In this document: in pieces, positions 56,279 through 64,000 of the stretch
How the letters are laid out: each line of letters begins with the position of its first letter
Position numbering within the stretch: the first letter of the stretch is position 1
Translations under genes and position numbers: made by a program
Assembly: GCA_005223185.1 (NCBI GenBank)
Contig: NJBN01000003.1
Location: 310,001-374,000, forward strand
Length of the DNA: 64,000 nucleotides
DNA from: a candidate division LCP-89 bacterium B3_LCP
GTDB taxonomy: Bacteria; Electryoneota; B3-LCP
Direction: 5' to 3'
The notes under the pieces: model-generated
The model's input: the letters and a program-made list of their open reading frames with translations, nothing else
Told to the model about the DNA's origin: nothing
The model's database searches: none

Positions 56279-56411
56279 TAATTTGGGAAAAGGTTTGTCT
56301 GGGGAGTCCGACCGTTCTTACAGGATAAAGCAGGTGGTCCTGAGGCAATATACGAATTTTTAAGTTTTTTGTCAACAAATTGTTGCATTATCAATCAGGG
56401 AGACAAGAGAA

Positions 56412-56435
56412 CGAGCTACATGTTGATGTAGCTCG
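56412..56435. terminator. Hairpin after the HtrA-like lipoprotein gene
   Basis: CGAGCTACAT and ATGTAGCTCG form a perfect 10-bp stem around GTTG. Only a weak T-rich tail follows on the minus strand. It lies 37 nt after the lipoprotein stop and is probably its terminator. Confidence 0.55.
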
Positions 56436-56471
56436 CCTCTATTATCCAAATACCTTATACTCTAATGGCAA

Positions 56472-57551
56472 TTAGGCTGATCGTTTAACGCAGCGTCTCT
56501 TTCTGTCAGGGTTATCGGGCAAGGCTGCAAGTTCGATTGTAAGGTCAATCTCCTGTCCATCCCGAATGACGCCTAAAATAACGCTCATGCCCGGTGCAGT
56601 AGCAGTCGTTTTTCTCCTGAAATCAGATATGCAGATAACGGGATTAGAGTCAAATGTCACTATGATGTCCGATGGTTGAAGACCAGCAACTTCTGCCGGA
56701 CTTCCCGGTACAACATCAGAAATAACAGCTCCCTTGCCTTTCCATTCATAAATCAGTGCGGCAATGGTTCTTTCAGGGCAAACGGGATCGGACTTTATGC
56801 CCGCCCAACCACGATTTATGTGACCATCCCGGATTAATCTCTCAGTTACCCGTTTGATTGTTGTAGCGGGAATGATAGTCAAAGTTGCTTCCATCTTTTC
56901 CAGATGCCCCTCGGCAATACCGATAACGTTACCGAAGACGTCTATTATGGGCGTGCCGCTCTGGATTTCAGGCCAATATAGATGCATTGCCAGAAGTTTA
57001 TCGTCTAAGAAGTCCCCGCCGCCAATCCAGGTTTGATTTATGGTTCCCCAGGTGCATGCTAATCCCTGTGAATAGTAAGTATTCCCCAGCACCAGTCCCA
57101 GGCATCCAACCGGTTCTCCTTCAGGGAGTAGAGGTATCGGTTCGGCACCCATATTGTCAACCTTGATAACGGCAATGTTGGTTTCGCAATCTCTGCCGAC
57201 CAATTCAGCGGGTAGTTTCTTTCCATCCTGCGTAATAACGGTAATTTCATCTACATCACTTAAGATGACGTCTGCGGTGACAATCATTCCGCTGGCGTCA
57301 TACATGAAACCTGAACCGATACGATGCTGGTAGTGTTCACAATCGTCGTCGTGATTCTCAATTATCTTGGTTTTGACGTCAACGACAACTATTGCTTCCA
57401 TCCGCTGCATGGCAACTTTCTCTATGGCTTTCTGGATGGAATCCAACAGAGTATGTTCATCGACAGTTTGGCATCCTTGAAATGTAATCACAGGCAGGAA
57501 AAGGCAAACCGCTCCAAGGATGAGGCTTTTTCGGGCAATTTGATAATTCAT
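56472..57551 (-). CDS. HtrA/DegP-like lipoprotein with PDZ domain, predicted inactive
   Basis: Lipoprotein of 359 residues (lipobox ITFQGC, C27). It has a chymotrypsin-fold HtrA-like domain (about 78-245) and one PDZ domain (about 270-345; GAVISDVVPGSPAEVAGLQPSDIIVTF). Aligned with DegP, the catalytic His of VTNNHVV is V95 in VTADVIL and the catalytic Asp of SDIA is N125 in TNIA. Only the nucleophile survives, as S198 in QSGTP. Proteolysis is therefore unlikely; a substrate- or peptide-sensing role is more plausible. It lies seven nucleotides after an anti-sigma factor and downstream of an ECF sigma factor, an arrangement like envelope-stress modules. Confidence 0.85.
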   Translation of the reverse strand: MNYQIARKSLILGAVCLFLPVITFQGCQTVDEHTLLDSIQKAIEKVAMQRMEAIVVVDVKTKIIENHDDDCEHYQHRIGSGFMYDASGMIVTADVILSDVDEITVITQDGKKLPAELVGRDCETNIAVIKVDNMGAEPIPLLPEGEPVGCLGLVLGNTYYSQGLACTWGTINQTWIGGGDFLDDKLLAMHLYWPEIQSGTPIIDVFGNVIGIAEGHLEKMEATLTIIPATTIKRVTERLIRDGHINRGWAGIKSDPVCPERTIAALIYEWKGKGAVISDVVPGSPAEVAGLQPSDIIVTFDSNPVICISDFRRKTTATAPGMSVILGVIRDGQEIDLTIELAALPDNPDRKRRCVKRSA

Positions 57552-57557
57552 GATGGA

Positions 57558-58118
57558 TTATTCTTTTAGTTGTGAAAAGTTAATGTCTTTTCCTTCGATG
57601 GTTTCCAGACTTATTTTTTCTGAATAATAAATTGTTTCTGTGTTCGGTGAGTGATACACAATAGCACCTTCTTCAGCGAAATTTGTCAAACTCTCACCCA
57701 GTCTCAGATCCATGGGATTTGACGCATCATACCTGTTGAAATGCAGATGTCCGCTAACGAAAACTACCAATACAGCAGCAGCACCAGCCAGGACCGTCCT
57801 CATCTGAGGATTTTGTGCAAGGGCTGTAACCCTCTGAATGAATATACTCAGAGCCTGGAGAATACCCGGCTTTTGACTACCAGGATTGGGATTGTACTTC
57901 AGCTCCTGATCAATGGCACGATCGAATGGTTCCCAGTCCAAACCTGTAATGGAAGTACTCACTTCCATACTGAAATTACAGACTTTTTCCCAGGTTTCCA
58001 GCCACAGTTGGCATCTCTCACATCTGTCTAAGTGCTTCAGGAGAAGTTTCTTTATGCGGTTGGATATGCTGCCGGTGCGCAGATCCGGGATGTACTTTTG
58101 TGCTTTGCTACATTTCAT
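57558..58118 (-). CDS. Zinc-finger anti-sigma factor
   Basis: Membrane protein of 186 residues. The N-terminal cytoplasmic zf-HC2 domain has H29-x3-C33-x2-C36 (HLDRCERC) plus C3. A single transmembrane helix follows (about 105-124, RTVLAGAAAVLVVFVSGHL), with a C-terminal periplasmic region of about 60 residues. This is the ZAS anti-sigma layout. The gene lies between the ECF sigma gene and the HtrA-like lipoprotein gene, so it probably binds that sigma factor. Confidence 0.88.
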   Translation of the reverse strand: MKCSKAQKYIPDLRTGSISNRIKKLLLKHLDRCERCQLWLETWEKVCNFSMEVSTSITGLDWEPFDRAIDQELKYNPNPGSQKPGILQALSIFIQRVTALAQNPQMRTVLAGAAAVLVVFVSGHLHFNRYDASNPMDLRLGESLTNFAEEGAIVYHSPNTETIYYSEKISLETIEGKDINFSQLKE

Positions 58119-58273
58119 CGCTATTTCCCCCTATAAATCCCTTTCGATTATCATCATTTTACGGAAATTCAGACATTCTGATCCATTGAGCCAATTCACA
58201 CTTCGATTGGAAGCGTTAACCCCCACAAAATAATTACGTGAAACAAATAACGTGAGTTGGTAAATAAATTGAA

Positions 58274-58942
58274 TCATTTTACGGTCGTTTTAGTCTTCTT
58301 CCCGGAAACGAAGTATTCGGGATAATTTTTTTCAACGTGCTGCCGAATTTTTTTACGCGCTTCATGTAGATACCAACGGAGTGTCACCTGCGGACAGTCC
58401 ATTATTTCCGAAGCTTCAGCAGAAGATAATCCCTGTAGGTCGCAGAGCAGGAAAGCGCTCTTCTGCTTGGGATTAAGCCTGCTGACAATGCGGTGAAAGA
58501 TCTCATTGCGCTCGATCTTTTCCATGCGTCTATCCAGATCGTGATCTAAATCCTGATTGGGAAACTGAACGTAACTATCATCTGAATCGATGGATTCGTG
58601 ATGGGAACGTTTTTTATTAGCGCGGATGAAATCAATTGAAGCGTTGACTGTCAATCTGTAAAGCCAGGTGAAGAATTTCCGTTTTACGTCGAATTTACCC
58701 AGCGATCTATAAACTTTTATGAAAACTTCCTGGGAAATATCGCGGGCATCATCGTAGTTGTTAACCAAACCGTAAGCTATCGAGGCTACTCGGGTTCGGT
58801 ACATATCTACCAGATCGCGAAAGGCTAATTGGTCGCCATCTTTGGCGCGAATAATCAGTTCGCGAGTTGCGGTTTCCTGGGCACTGATCTCTTCAGAGGT
58901 AATCTCAGGCGTGCTGCTATTTCCATCTCCAGCAGGAATCAT
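58274..58942 (-). CDS. ECF-type sigma factor
   Basis: RNA polymerase sigma factor of 222 residues. Region 2 (about 38-110) has DLVDMYRTRVASIAYGLVNNYDDARDISQEVFIKVYRSL and FFTWLYRLTVNASIDFIR; region 4 (about 150-205) has LNPKQKSAFLLCDLQGLSSAEASEIMDCPQVTLRWYLHEARKKIR. An N-terminal extension of about 30 residues has no known motif. The anti-sigma gene follows 155 nt downstream. The likely promoter at 58948-58976 places the start of transcription at the ATG itself, so the mRNA may be leaderless; no ribosome binding site can be seen. Confidence 0.93.
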   Translation of the reverse strand: MIPAGDGNSSTPEITSEEISAQETATRELIIRAKDGDQLAFRDLVDMYRTRVASIAYGLVNNYDDARDISQEVFIKVYRSLGKFDVKRKFFTWLYRLTVNASIDFIRANKKRSHHESIDSDDSYVQFPNQDLDHDLDRRMEKIERNEIFHRIVSRLNPKQKSAFLLCDLQGLSSAEASEIMDCPQVTLRWYLHEARKKIRQHVEKNYPEYFVSGKKTKTTVK

Positions 58943-58947
58943 ATTTT

Positions 58948-58976
58948 AATATACAAAACAAAAACAGAATATTCAA
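58948..58976 (-). promoter_or_regulatory. Promoter of the ECF sigma gene, possibly giving a leaderless mRNA
   Basis: Minus-strand TTGAAT (58971-58976), a 17-nt spacer and TATATT (58948-58953). Only five nucleotides separate the -10 from the ATG, so the start point would fall on the start codon. Confidence 0.6.
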
Positions 58977-59123
58977 GTTTTAGAGTAATTTTCCCCTAAA
59001 GGTAAAGTGGGTCAGAAAGGATATTTTCTTAGATAGCGGCAGGAACCGCATCTTTATCCTGGAGAAAAAGAAACATTTAGCATGTTATAAACTCTGACAG
59101 CCTGATTTCAAGGGTGATAGTAA

Positions 59124-59153
59124 AAGCGTCCCACTAAATGGGGCGCTTTTTTT
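59124..59153 (+). terminator. Orphan intrinsic terminator upstream of thiG
   Basis: AGCGTCCC and GGGGCGCT pair around ACTAAAT, followed by seven T on the plus strand; TTTT also follows on the minus strand. No plus-strand gene precedes it. It may end a small RNA or insulate the thi promoter. Confidence 0.75.
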
Positions 59154-59174
59154 ATCTGTTAATCTGCTTTCCAT

Positions 59175-59203
59175 TTGCTTTTTCAGGTTGAATATGCTAT
59201 ATT
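59175..59203 (+). promoter_or_regulatory. Promoter of the thi operon
   Basis: TTGCTT (59175-59180), a 17-nt spacer and TATATT (59198-59203). The leader to the thiG ATG would be about 64 nt, too short for a TPP riboswitch. Confidence 0.65.
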
Positions 59204-59273
59204 GCATCTGAAAGGGTAAACTTTCACGGGCGAATAGGCGTATAATACCTTTAGAATAAGTTGAACATATAAA

Positions 59274-60059
59274 ATGTCTAAAAAACCACAGGATTCTTTG
59301 GTCATCGCCGGGCGCAGCTTCAGGTCACGGCTCTTATTGGGGACGGGGAAATTTTCCTCCAGCAGCGTAATGCGGGAAGCGGTGGATGCTTCCGGTTCGG
59401 AAATAGTAACCGTGGCGCTACGGCGCGTCGATCTGGAAAACCCTCAGGATGACATGCTGACGGCGCTGCAGGGCGGTGATTTCTTGCTGCTGCCCAACAC
59501 GTCAGGCGCCAGAGACGGGGAGGAAGCAGTACGGCTGGCGAAATTGGCTCGCGCTTCGGGCATGGATCCCTGGATTAAACTGGAAGTAACGCCCGATCCA
59601 AGATACCTGCTTCCCGATCCGGTGGAAACCCTAAAAGCGGCTGAAATTTTGATCGCTGACGGTTTCACCGTTTTGCCCTACATAAACGCTGATCCGATAT
59701 TAGCCAAAAAACTGGAAGACGCAGGTTGTGCTACGGTGATGCCTCTGGGTAGTCCCATTGGAACGAACAAAGGGCTTCGCACTCGCGATTCTATCGGTTT
59801 AATTATAGAGAATTCGTCCGTGCCTGTGGTGGCGGATGCTGGATTAGGAGCACCATCCCACGCAGCAGAAGCGATGGAGATGGGTGCTGATGCGGTCTTA
59901 GTGAACACTGCCATAGCCACTGCTGAAGATCCCATAAGGATGGCTCTGGCTTTTAAACAGGGAGTTGAAGCCGGTAGGGAGGCGTTTTTGGCCGGGATAC
60001 CTACAGAAGGAATCACTGCCAGAGCTTCTTCACCTTTGACAGGTTTCTTAAGAAAATGA
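59274..60059 (+). CDS. thiG: Thiazole synthase
   Basis: TIM-barrel enzyme of 261 residues that builds the thiazole phosphate ring of thiamine from deoxyxylulose phosphate, dehydroglycine and ThiS thiocarboxylate. It shows [12 protein letters not shown], the Schiff-base lysine K102 in [25 protein letters not shown] and [26 protein letters not shown]. Its UGA stop overlaps the thiH ATG. The normal length shows that UGA ends translation in this gene. Confidence 0.98.
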   Translation: MSKKPQDSLVIAGRSFRSRLLLGTGKFSSSSVMREAVDASGSEIVTVALRRVDLENPQDDMLTALQGGDFLLLPNTSGARDGEEAVRLAKLARASGMDPWIKLEVTPDPRYLLPDPVETLKAAEILIADGFTVLPYINADPILAKKLEDAGCATVMPLGSPIGTNKGLRTRDSIGLIIENSSVPVVADAGLGAPSHAAEAMEMGADAVLVNTAIATAEDPIRMALAFKQGVEAGREAFLAGIPTEGITARASSPLTGFLRK

Positions 60060-61216
60060 GTTTTACCGAAATACTGGACAGAACGGATATTTCCCGCCTT
60101 GTCGAGACAATTGCTGGTACTTCAACCTCACAGGTCGAGGCTGTTTTAGGGAAAGCGGAGGTGAATTTCAGTGATTTCCTGGCACTGCTTTCACCGGCAG
60201 GGGAAAATTATCTGGAAGAGATGGCTGAACAGGCTCAGGCGATAACGCTACGCCGTTTCGGGCGGGTCATCCTGCTCTATGCGCCATTATATCTATCCAA
60301 TGTGTGCAGCAACTCCTGTGTTTATTGTGGATTTAACGTTACCAGAGACGTACCCCGGATAACCCTGGACATCGATGAGATATTATCCGAAGCGGCGCAT
60401 TTGAAGAAGTGGGGTTTCGGGCATGTGTTACTGGTATCCGGTGAAGCGCCTAAAGTTCTGCCGGTCGCAAGATTGCGAGAGATAATACAGGCACTCAGCC
60501 TTGATTTTCCTTCACTTTCCCTGGAGATATATCCACTATCAGGACCTGCTTACGCACAGATGGCTGAAGCAGGCGCTGATGGCTTGACGCTATACCAGGA
60601 GACTTATGATCGCCAAGTGTATGCTTCGGTGCATCCACGAGGAAAGAAGAGGGATTTCAACTGGCGGTTAGAAGCGGTCGAGAGGGCTGGAGATGTAGGT
60701 TTCAGACGGATAGGTATAGGATCGTTGTTGGGGCTGAACGACTGGCGTTGGGAAGGAATTGCCCTGGCTCTACATGCTGATTATCTGATGAAGAGATATT
60801 GGCAGACGCAGATTACCATCAGTTTTCCGCGTCTGCGTAATATTCCTGGCGATTTTCAACCGGCATATCCCGTCAACGATACCTCTTTAGTACAGTTGAT
60901 GCTGGCGCTACGCCTGTTTCTCAACGATGCGGGTTTCGTGATTTCTACGCGGGAACCGGCTTCGCTTAGGGATCATTTAATTCCTCTGTGCGTTACGCAG
61001 ATGTCGGCAGGATCGCGCACTGAACCAGGTGGATACCGTCATCCTGTTCAAGAAGGTGCACAGTTCGTTGTTGAAGATCAGCGTTGGCCAGAGGAAGTTG
61101 CCGCCGCAATCCTTAAAAGCGGTTACGAACCGGTATGGAAGGATTGGGATTATGTCATGCACGAAGGATCTGAACATGCGGATCACCATAAACGGGACGT
61201 CCAGGGAAGTGTCTGA
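60056..61216 (+). CDS. thiH: 2-Iminoacetate synthase (radical SAM)
   Basis: Radical-SAM tyrosine lyase of 386 residues that supplies dehydroglycine (2-iminoacetate) to ThiG. The iron-sulfur cluster motif is C84-SNS-C88-VY-C91 followed by GFN. The C-terminal part ([44 protein letters not shown]) is typical of ThiH. The enzyme is oxygen-sensitive and replaces the ThiO route, in line with an anaerobic life. It overlaps thiG by 4 nt and thiS by 41 nt. Confidence 0.97.
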   Translation: MSFTEILDRTDISRLVETIAGTSTSQVEAVLGKAEVNFSDFLALLSPAGENYLEEMAEQAQAITLRRFGRVILLYAPLYLSNVCSNSCVYCGFNVTRDVPRITLDIDEILSEAAHLKKWGFGHVLLVSGEAPKVLPVARLREIIQALSLDFPSLSLEIYPLSGPAYAQMAEAGADGLTLYQETYDRQVYASVHPRGKKRDFNWRLEAVERAGDVGFRRIGIGSLLGLNDWRWEGIALALHADYLMKRYWQTQITISFPRLRNIPGDFQPAYPVNDTSLVQLMLALRLFLNDAGFVISTREPASLRDHLIPLCVTQMSAGSRTEPGGYRHPVQEGAQFVVEDQRWPEEVAAAILKSGYEPVWKDWDYVMHEGSEHADHHKRDVQGSV

Positions 61217-61376
61217 AGACGTTTCGCTGTCATCCCTCTTAGAAGAACTGGATTTGAATGCAAATACGACGGTTGTAGAACTCAACCGGGAGGTTGTTAA
61301 GAAAAGCGTTTATCCGGAGGTTAAGTTAGCTGATGGTGACATTCTCGAATTGGTGCGGTTCGTTGGAGGAGGTTGA
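61176..61376 (+). CDS. thiS: Sulfur carrier protein ThiS
   Basis: Ubiquitin-fold protein of 66 residues that carries sulfur as a C-terminal thiocarboxylate. It begins [12 protein letters not shown] and ends DILELVRFVGGG, with the required terminal Gly-Gly followed by UGA. The longer frame from 61029 is rejected because it runs through thiH and adds 49 unrelated residues. ThiF is not in the window. Confidence 0.93.
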   Translation: MRITINGTSREVSEDVSLSSLLEELDLNANTTVVELNREVVKKSVYPEVKLADGDILELVRFVGGG

Positions 61377-62035
61377 TGGTACCTAAAGATAATTCGCTGA
61401 ATTTCGATCTGTATCCGGTGACTTGTGAGAAGTTATCAAACGGGCGTACCAACCTTGAAGTTCTGGATGAGTTGATCGCTGGAGGGGCGAAGGTTGTACA
61501 ACTTCGAGAAAAAGACCTTTCAGATAGGGATTTCTTCGAACTTGCCACAGAATTCCGCCGCAGAACGTTTCAGGCGGGGATGACTCTGATAATAAACGAC
61601 AGAGTGGATATCTGTCGTGCGGTCGAGGCTGACGGAGTTCACTTAGGGCAGGATGACTTCCCCCTAAAAACAGCCAGACGGATGTTAGGACCTCAGACCA
61701 TTATTGGTGTTTCCACGCATAGTATCGAAGAAGCCGTTCAGGCTGAAAAGGAGGGCGCTGATTACATCAATGTGGGACCTATCTTCGCCACTCAGACGAA
61801 GGAACACACCGGAACGCCGGTTGGTATTGAGCTTTTTCGTAAAGTCAATGATCTGGTGAATATCCCTATTACAGTGATGGGTGGGATTAAGCTGGAAAAC
61901 CTGCAACAGGTACTTGATGCCGGAGTTAAGCGGGTTGCAGTAGTTACAGGAATAATCAGTTCAGATGATATTGCCATAGCAGTTCGGGAATTCCGGCGGA
62001 GAATTACCGAAGTTACCGTGGGTGAGGATTTATAA
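61376..62035 (+). CDS. thiE: Thiamine-phosphate synthase
   Basis: TIM-barrel enzyme of 219 residues that joins HMP diphosphate and thiazole phosphate. Motifs: VVQLREKDLSDR, LIINDRVDICRAVEADGVHLGQDD, the pyrophosphate-binding IGVSTHS, NVGPIFATQTKEH and MGGIKLEN. The ATG at 61376 is preferred over a TTG one codon upstream, because GGAGG lies six nucleotides before it. Last gene of the operon. Confidence 0.96.
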   Translation: MVPKDNSLNFDLYPVTCEKLSNGRTNLEVLDELIAGGAKVVQLREKDLSDRDFFELATEFRRRTFQAGMTLIINDRVDICRAVEADGVHLGQDDFPLKTARRMLGPQTIIGVSTHSIEEAVQAEKEGADYINVGPIFATQTKEHTGTPVGIELFRKVNDLVNIPITVMGGIKLENLQQVLDAGVKRVAVVTGIISSDDIAIAVREFRRRITEVTVGEDL

Positions 62036-62036
62036 T

Positions 62037-63632
62037 TCAATTATCAGCCGCTGTGCAGACTTCGCCGTCCAGAACGTTTCGCACTTGAGCTAACAGAGCA
62101 TTCATTCTGTAAGGTTTTTGAATAAACCCTGTGGTGTTATGATGGTGGAAGTCCATAGAAGTCTCATCGTCAAATACAAATCCACTGGTGATTAGAATCT
62201 GTACATCCGGGGCAATTCGTTTCAATTCACTGATGATGCCATCAATTTTGTAGTCGGGGAGAAACATATCCAGAATAACCAGATCAATCTCGCTGCTTCT
62301 ATTTCTAAATATAGTTAACACCTGACTTCCCAGTTCTGCGTCCAATACAGTATATCCGTTGGAACGGAGAATTTTACACCCCATGGCGCGTACCACAGGT
62401 TCACTATCCACAAGGAGAACTGTCTCCTTCCCTAAATGTGGCGTATCGATCTCGATATCAGTTTTTTCCACAGGCTCTGAAGCTTTCGGGAAATAGAGGG
62501 TGAATACGCTTCCTCGCCCTAACTGGCTGTCAACTCGAATCGAAGCATGGTGTTTCTTAAGTATTTTCTGAAGTGAAGTTAGCCCCAATCCTAAGGAATC
62601 TTCTAATTTCCCGCCATTGAAAAACGGTTCGTATAGTTTTTCCCTGGTCTCCTGTGTCATACCCACGCCTGTATCCTGAAAGGCAGCCCAGACGCCTTCA
62701 TCTGCTGTGTCTGGTAGACCCAAAGCATCGGTTTCGGCAGCAGGAATCGTCCCCGTACGAATATTGATATTCCCACCTTGTGGCATAGCCTTGGCTGCGT
62801 TGGAAAAGAGGGTAATTATGGCTCGTTTGACGTCAACTTCATCGGCAAGAATTGGCGGCAGTGAAGAATCAAATTCTAATGATATATTGATCTTATTAAA
62901 AAGAGGTCGTTGCATTATATTAACAGTCTCTTTAATTAGATCGTTCAAATTCAGCGGTTGAGGCGTATTTCCTGTCGGTTTTACCCATGAACGTAAGCGT
63001 CGGGTTATTTCAGAGGCTGTAAGTGCTGCTGTTTCAATGGCGTCAACATCAGCCAACAGTGGGCTCTCTGATTCGAAGTTCGACTTTATGAATTGTGAAT
63101 GCCCCAGTATAGCGCAGAGAAGGTTGTTAAAGTCATGCAACATCATGCCTGCTACAGATCCTGTGGTTTCAAGCATCAGCGCCTGATTGTTCGTCTCGGT
63201 TTGATTGGTCTCTTCTGTTACGTCATCGATAATTATCATGCCGCCATTGACGTCACCTAAAGACCCATATAGTGGGATTCCCTTTATATTTAATACAGCC
63301 CGCTCCTTTCCATATCGATCCTCTTCGACAAAATTGGTAAAAGAAATCGGGCGACCTTTGCGCATCTTCTGCAGAGCTTTATCTATGTTTATGGTCTGCC
63401 CGAATACGGTATCGGAATAGGGTTGTCCGACAAGTTTTTCCAAATCACCGGTCGAAAGACTGAAGCGTTCCAGCAGCCAGGAATTGGCATCTAAAATACG
63501 TCCTAAAGAATCCGTGGTGATGACGCCTAAAGGCAGGTGATTGAATATTGCTTGCCACCTCTGAATGAGGTCATGATTCTCAGGCGTATCCAAGTCTTGG
63601 TTTCCAGGTTGTTTTTGTTGGTGAGAACTCAT
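62037..63632 (-). CDS. PAS histidine kinase with C-terminal receiver
   Basis: Cytoplasmic hybrid kinase of 531 residues. A PAS domain (about 22-145; NHLPLGVITTDSLGRILDANSWLLERF) is followed by an NtrB-like dimerisation region with H166 in MMLHDFNNLLCAILGHSQF. HATPase (about 265-390) has LFSNAAKAMPQGG, DTGVGMTQETREKLYEPFF and LGLGLTSLQKILKKH. The receiver (about 410-525) has phospho-acceptor D455 (VILDMFLPD) and FIQKP. The HDFNNLL-type kinase joined to a receiver usually acts in phosphorelays. It is convergent with thiE, with one base between their ends. Confidence 0.93.
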   Translation of the reverse strand: MSSHQQKQPGNQDLDTPENHDLIQRWQAIFNHLPLGVITTDSLGRILDANSWLLERFSLSTGDLEKLVGQPYSDTVFGQTINIDKALQKMRKGRPISFTNFVEEDRYGKERAVLNIKGIPLYGSLGDVNGGMIIIDDVTEETNQTETNNQALMLETTGSVAGMMLHDFNNLLCAILGHSQFIKSNFESESPLLADVDAIETAALTASEITRRLRSWVKPTGNTPQPLNLNDLIKETVNIMQRPLFNKINISLEFDSSLPPILADEVDVKRAIITLFSNAAKAMPQGGNINIRTGTIPAAETDALGLPDTADEGVWAAFQDTGVGMTQETREKLYEPFFNGGKLEDSLGLGLTSLQKILKKHHASIRVDSQLGRGSVFTLYFPKASEPVEKTDIEIDTPHLGKETVLLVDSEPVVRAMGCKILRSNGYTVLDAELGSQVLTIFRNRSSEIDLVILDMFLPDYKIDGIISELKRIAPDVQILITSGFVFDDETSMDFHHHNTTGFIQKPYRMNALLAQVRNVLDGEVCTAADN

Positions 63633-64000
63633 GGTGTCACATCGGATTGTTGATGCTCAATAATCGTCTGTTGCGAAGTTTACAGTTCATAAAAATAGTG
63701 GTTTCTATTGCAATTTAGCAATAACTTTAGAGGCTTTTTAAACCCTTCTGGCAAGAATGTGCCCACCAGGTGAAAAATACTCCTGACAAATCGCAAAATT
63801 TTCACGAAATTTCTTGACTTTCCACCTCATTATTTTGTACCTTTGTATGGGCTTTCAAAGCCCATTTTTTTGAATCATTTAATGTGGTTCTCAATTCGAG
63901 CCTTAAAAATTACTATACCTTCCATATCCGTCTAATCTAAATGCTGTAATTACAAGTATATTAGAAATCATTACGGGGATAAACGCGAAAAAAACAGGAG
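63633..64000. other. Terminal non-coding region with an orphan terminator
   Basis: No gene is visible. It holds the plus-strand terminator at 63847-63871. The window ends with ACAGGAG, which could be the ribosome binding site of a plus-strand gene beginning just outside. Confidence 0.5.
63847..63871 (+). terminator. Orphan intrinsic terminator
   Basis: ATGGGCTTT-C-AAAGCCCAT is a perfect palindrome followed by seven T on the plus strand. The nearest upstream gene is on the other strand. It could end a small RNA of about 200 nt or act as an attenuator of the gene beyond the window. Confidence 0.8.

Larger units (their letters stand above)
58943..59273. other. Divergent intergenic region between sigma factor and thi operon
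   Basis: Holds the sigma-gene promoter (58948-58976), an orphan terminator hairpin (59124-59153) and the thiG promoter (59175-59203). The stretch 58980-59120 has no recognisable gene on either strand. I see no TPP riboswitch motif (no CUGAGA ... ACCUGAUC pair). Confidence 0.6.

Noticed and set aside
59204-59273. TPP riboswitch before thiG
   Set aside because: The leader is only about 64 nt and lacks the conserved thi-box sequences.
61029-61175. N-terminal extension of ThiS in the longer reading frame
   Set aside because: It runs through the thiH coding region in another frame and has no resemblance to ThiS, whose start [12 protein letters not shown] is clear.
63814-63842. Promoter beginning with TTGACT near the right end
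   Set aside because: No -10 hexamer occurs at 16-18 nt spacing; TATTTT lies only 11 nt away.

Overview
The window looks like a chromosomal segment of an uncultured Gram-negative bacterium of the Fibrobacteres-Chlorobi-Bacteroidetes (FCB) neighbourhood: a candidate-phylum lineage, probably not a true Bacteroidetes. Three things point there. Ten large exported proteins end in a type IX secretion (T9SS)-type C-terminal sorting domain (YPNPFNP...GRLV...SGIY.Y...KMVLMK). Outer-membrane barrel genes are present. The promoters that can be read are ordinary sigma70 type, TTGACA-N17-TATATT, rather than the Bacteroidetes type. The thi genes include oxygen-sensitive ThiH, which suits an anaerobic or microaerobic life. 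No phylum can be fixed from this window alone.

Layout. (1) 20-18157, minus strand: eight T9SS-type cargo genes in a row. Four are parallel beta-helix proteins, one is an SBBP beta-propeller, one is a short Ig-like protein interrupted by an in-frame UGA, one is an M6-like metalloprotease and one an M14 carboxypeptidase. (2) 18429-23990, plus strand: a TrmB-family regulator with its own promoter and a candidate operator, followed by two paralogous beta-helix cargo genes, each interrupted by an in-frame UGA at the same place. (3) 24154-26829: a hybrid histidine kinase with two almost identical PAS repeats. (4) 27036-34798, minus: glgA, an NHL propeller, a large outer-membrane protein, a BamA/TamA-like protein and a LapA-like protein, nearly without gaps. 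(5) 34888-39846, minus: hutU, yjbQ, hutI and a GGDEF protein. (6) 40196-46040, minus: DUF1844, dus, larB, hsp20, lon, and a bifunctional-nuclease/UVR gene with its own promoter and terminator. (7) rpmB (plus), then a class V aminotransferase and an HDOD protein. (8) 48660-53994, minus: the rod-shape operon mreB-mreC-mreD-mrdA-rodA. (9) purN-purH. (10) An ECF sigma factor, an anti-sigma factor and a lipoprotein HtrA homologue that has lost two of its three catalytic residues. (11) thiG-thiH-thiS-thiE (plus). (12) A second PAS/histidine kinase/receiver protein.

The observation most worth pursuing is the set of three cargo genes (2659-3417, 19400-20824, 20926-23925) in which one in-frame UGA separates the signal-peptide half from the sorting-domain half. 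In every case the residues after UGA give U-x-C or U-x-x-C. A hairpin with the same GGAUC loop starts its loop 16-20 nt after the UGA, inside the window expected for a bacterial SECIS element. In the two paralogues 26 nt covering this hairpin are identical although the flanking codons differ. UGA is a normal stop elsewhere in the window (thiG, thiS, mreC, the NHL gene), so this is not a changed code. I propose a family of selenocysteine-containing, or otherwise UGA-recoded, surface proteins. No selA, selB, selC or selD gene is present here, so the proposal must be tested with the rest of the genome.
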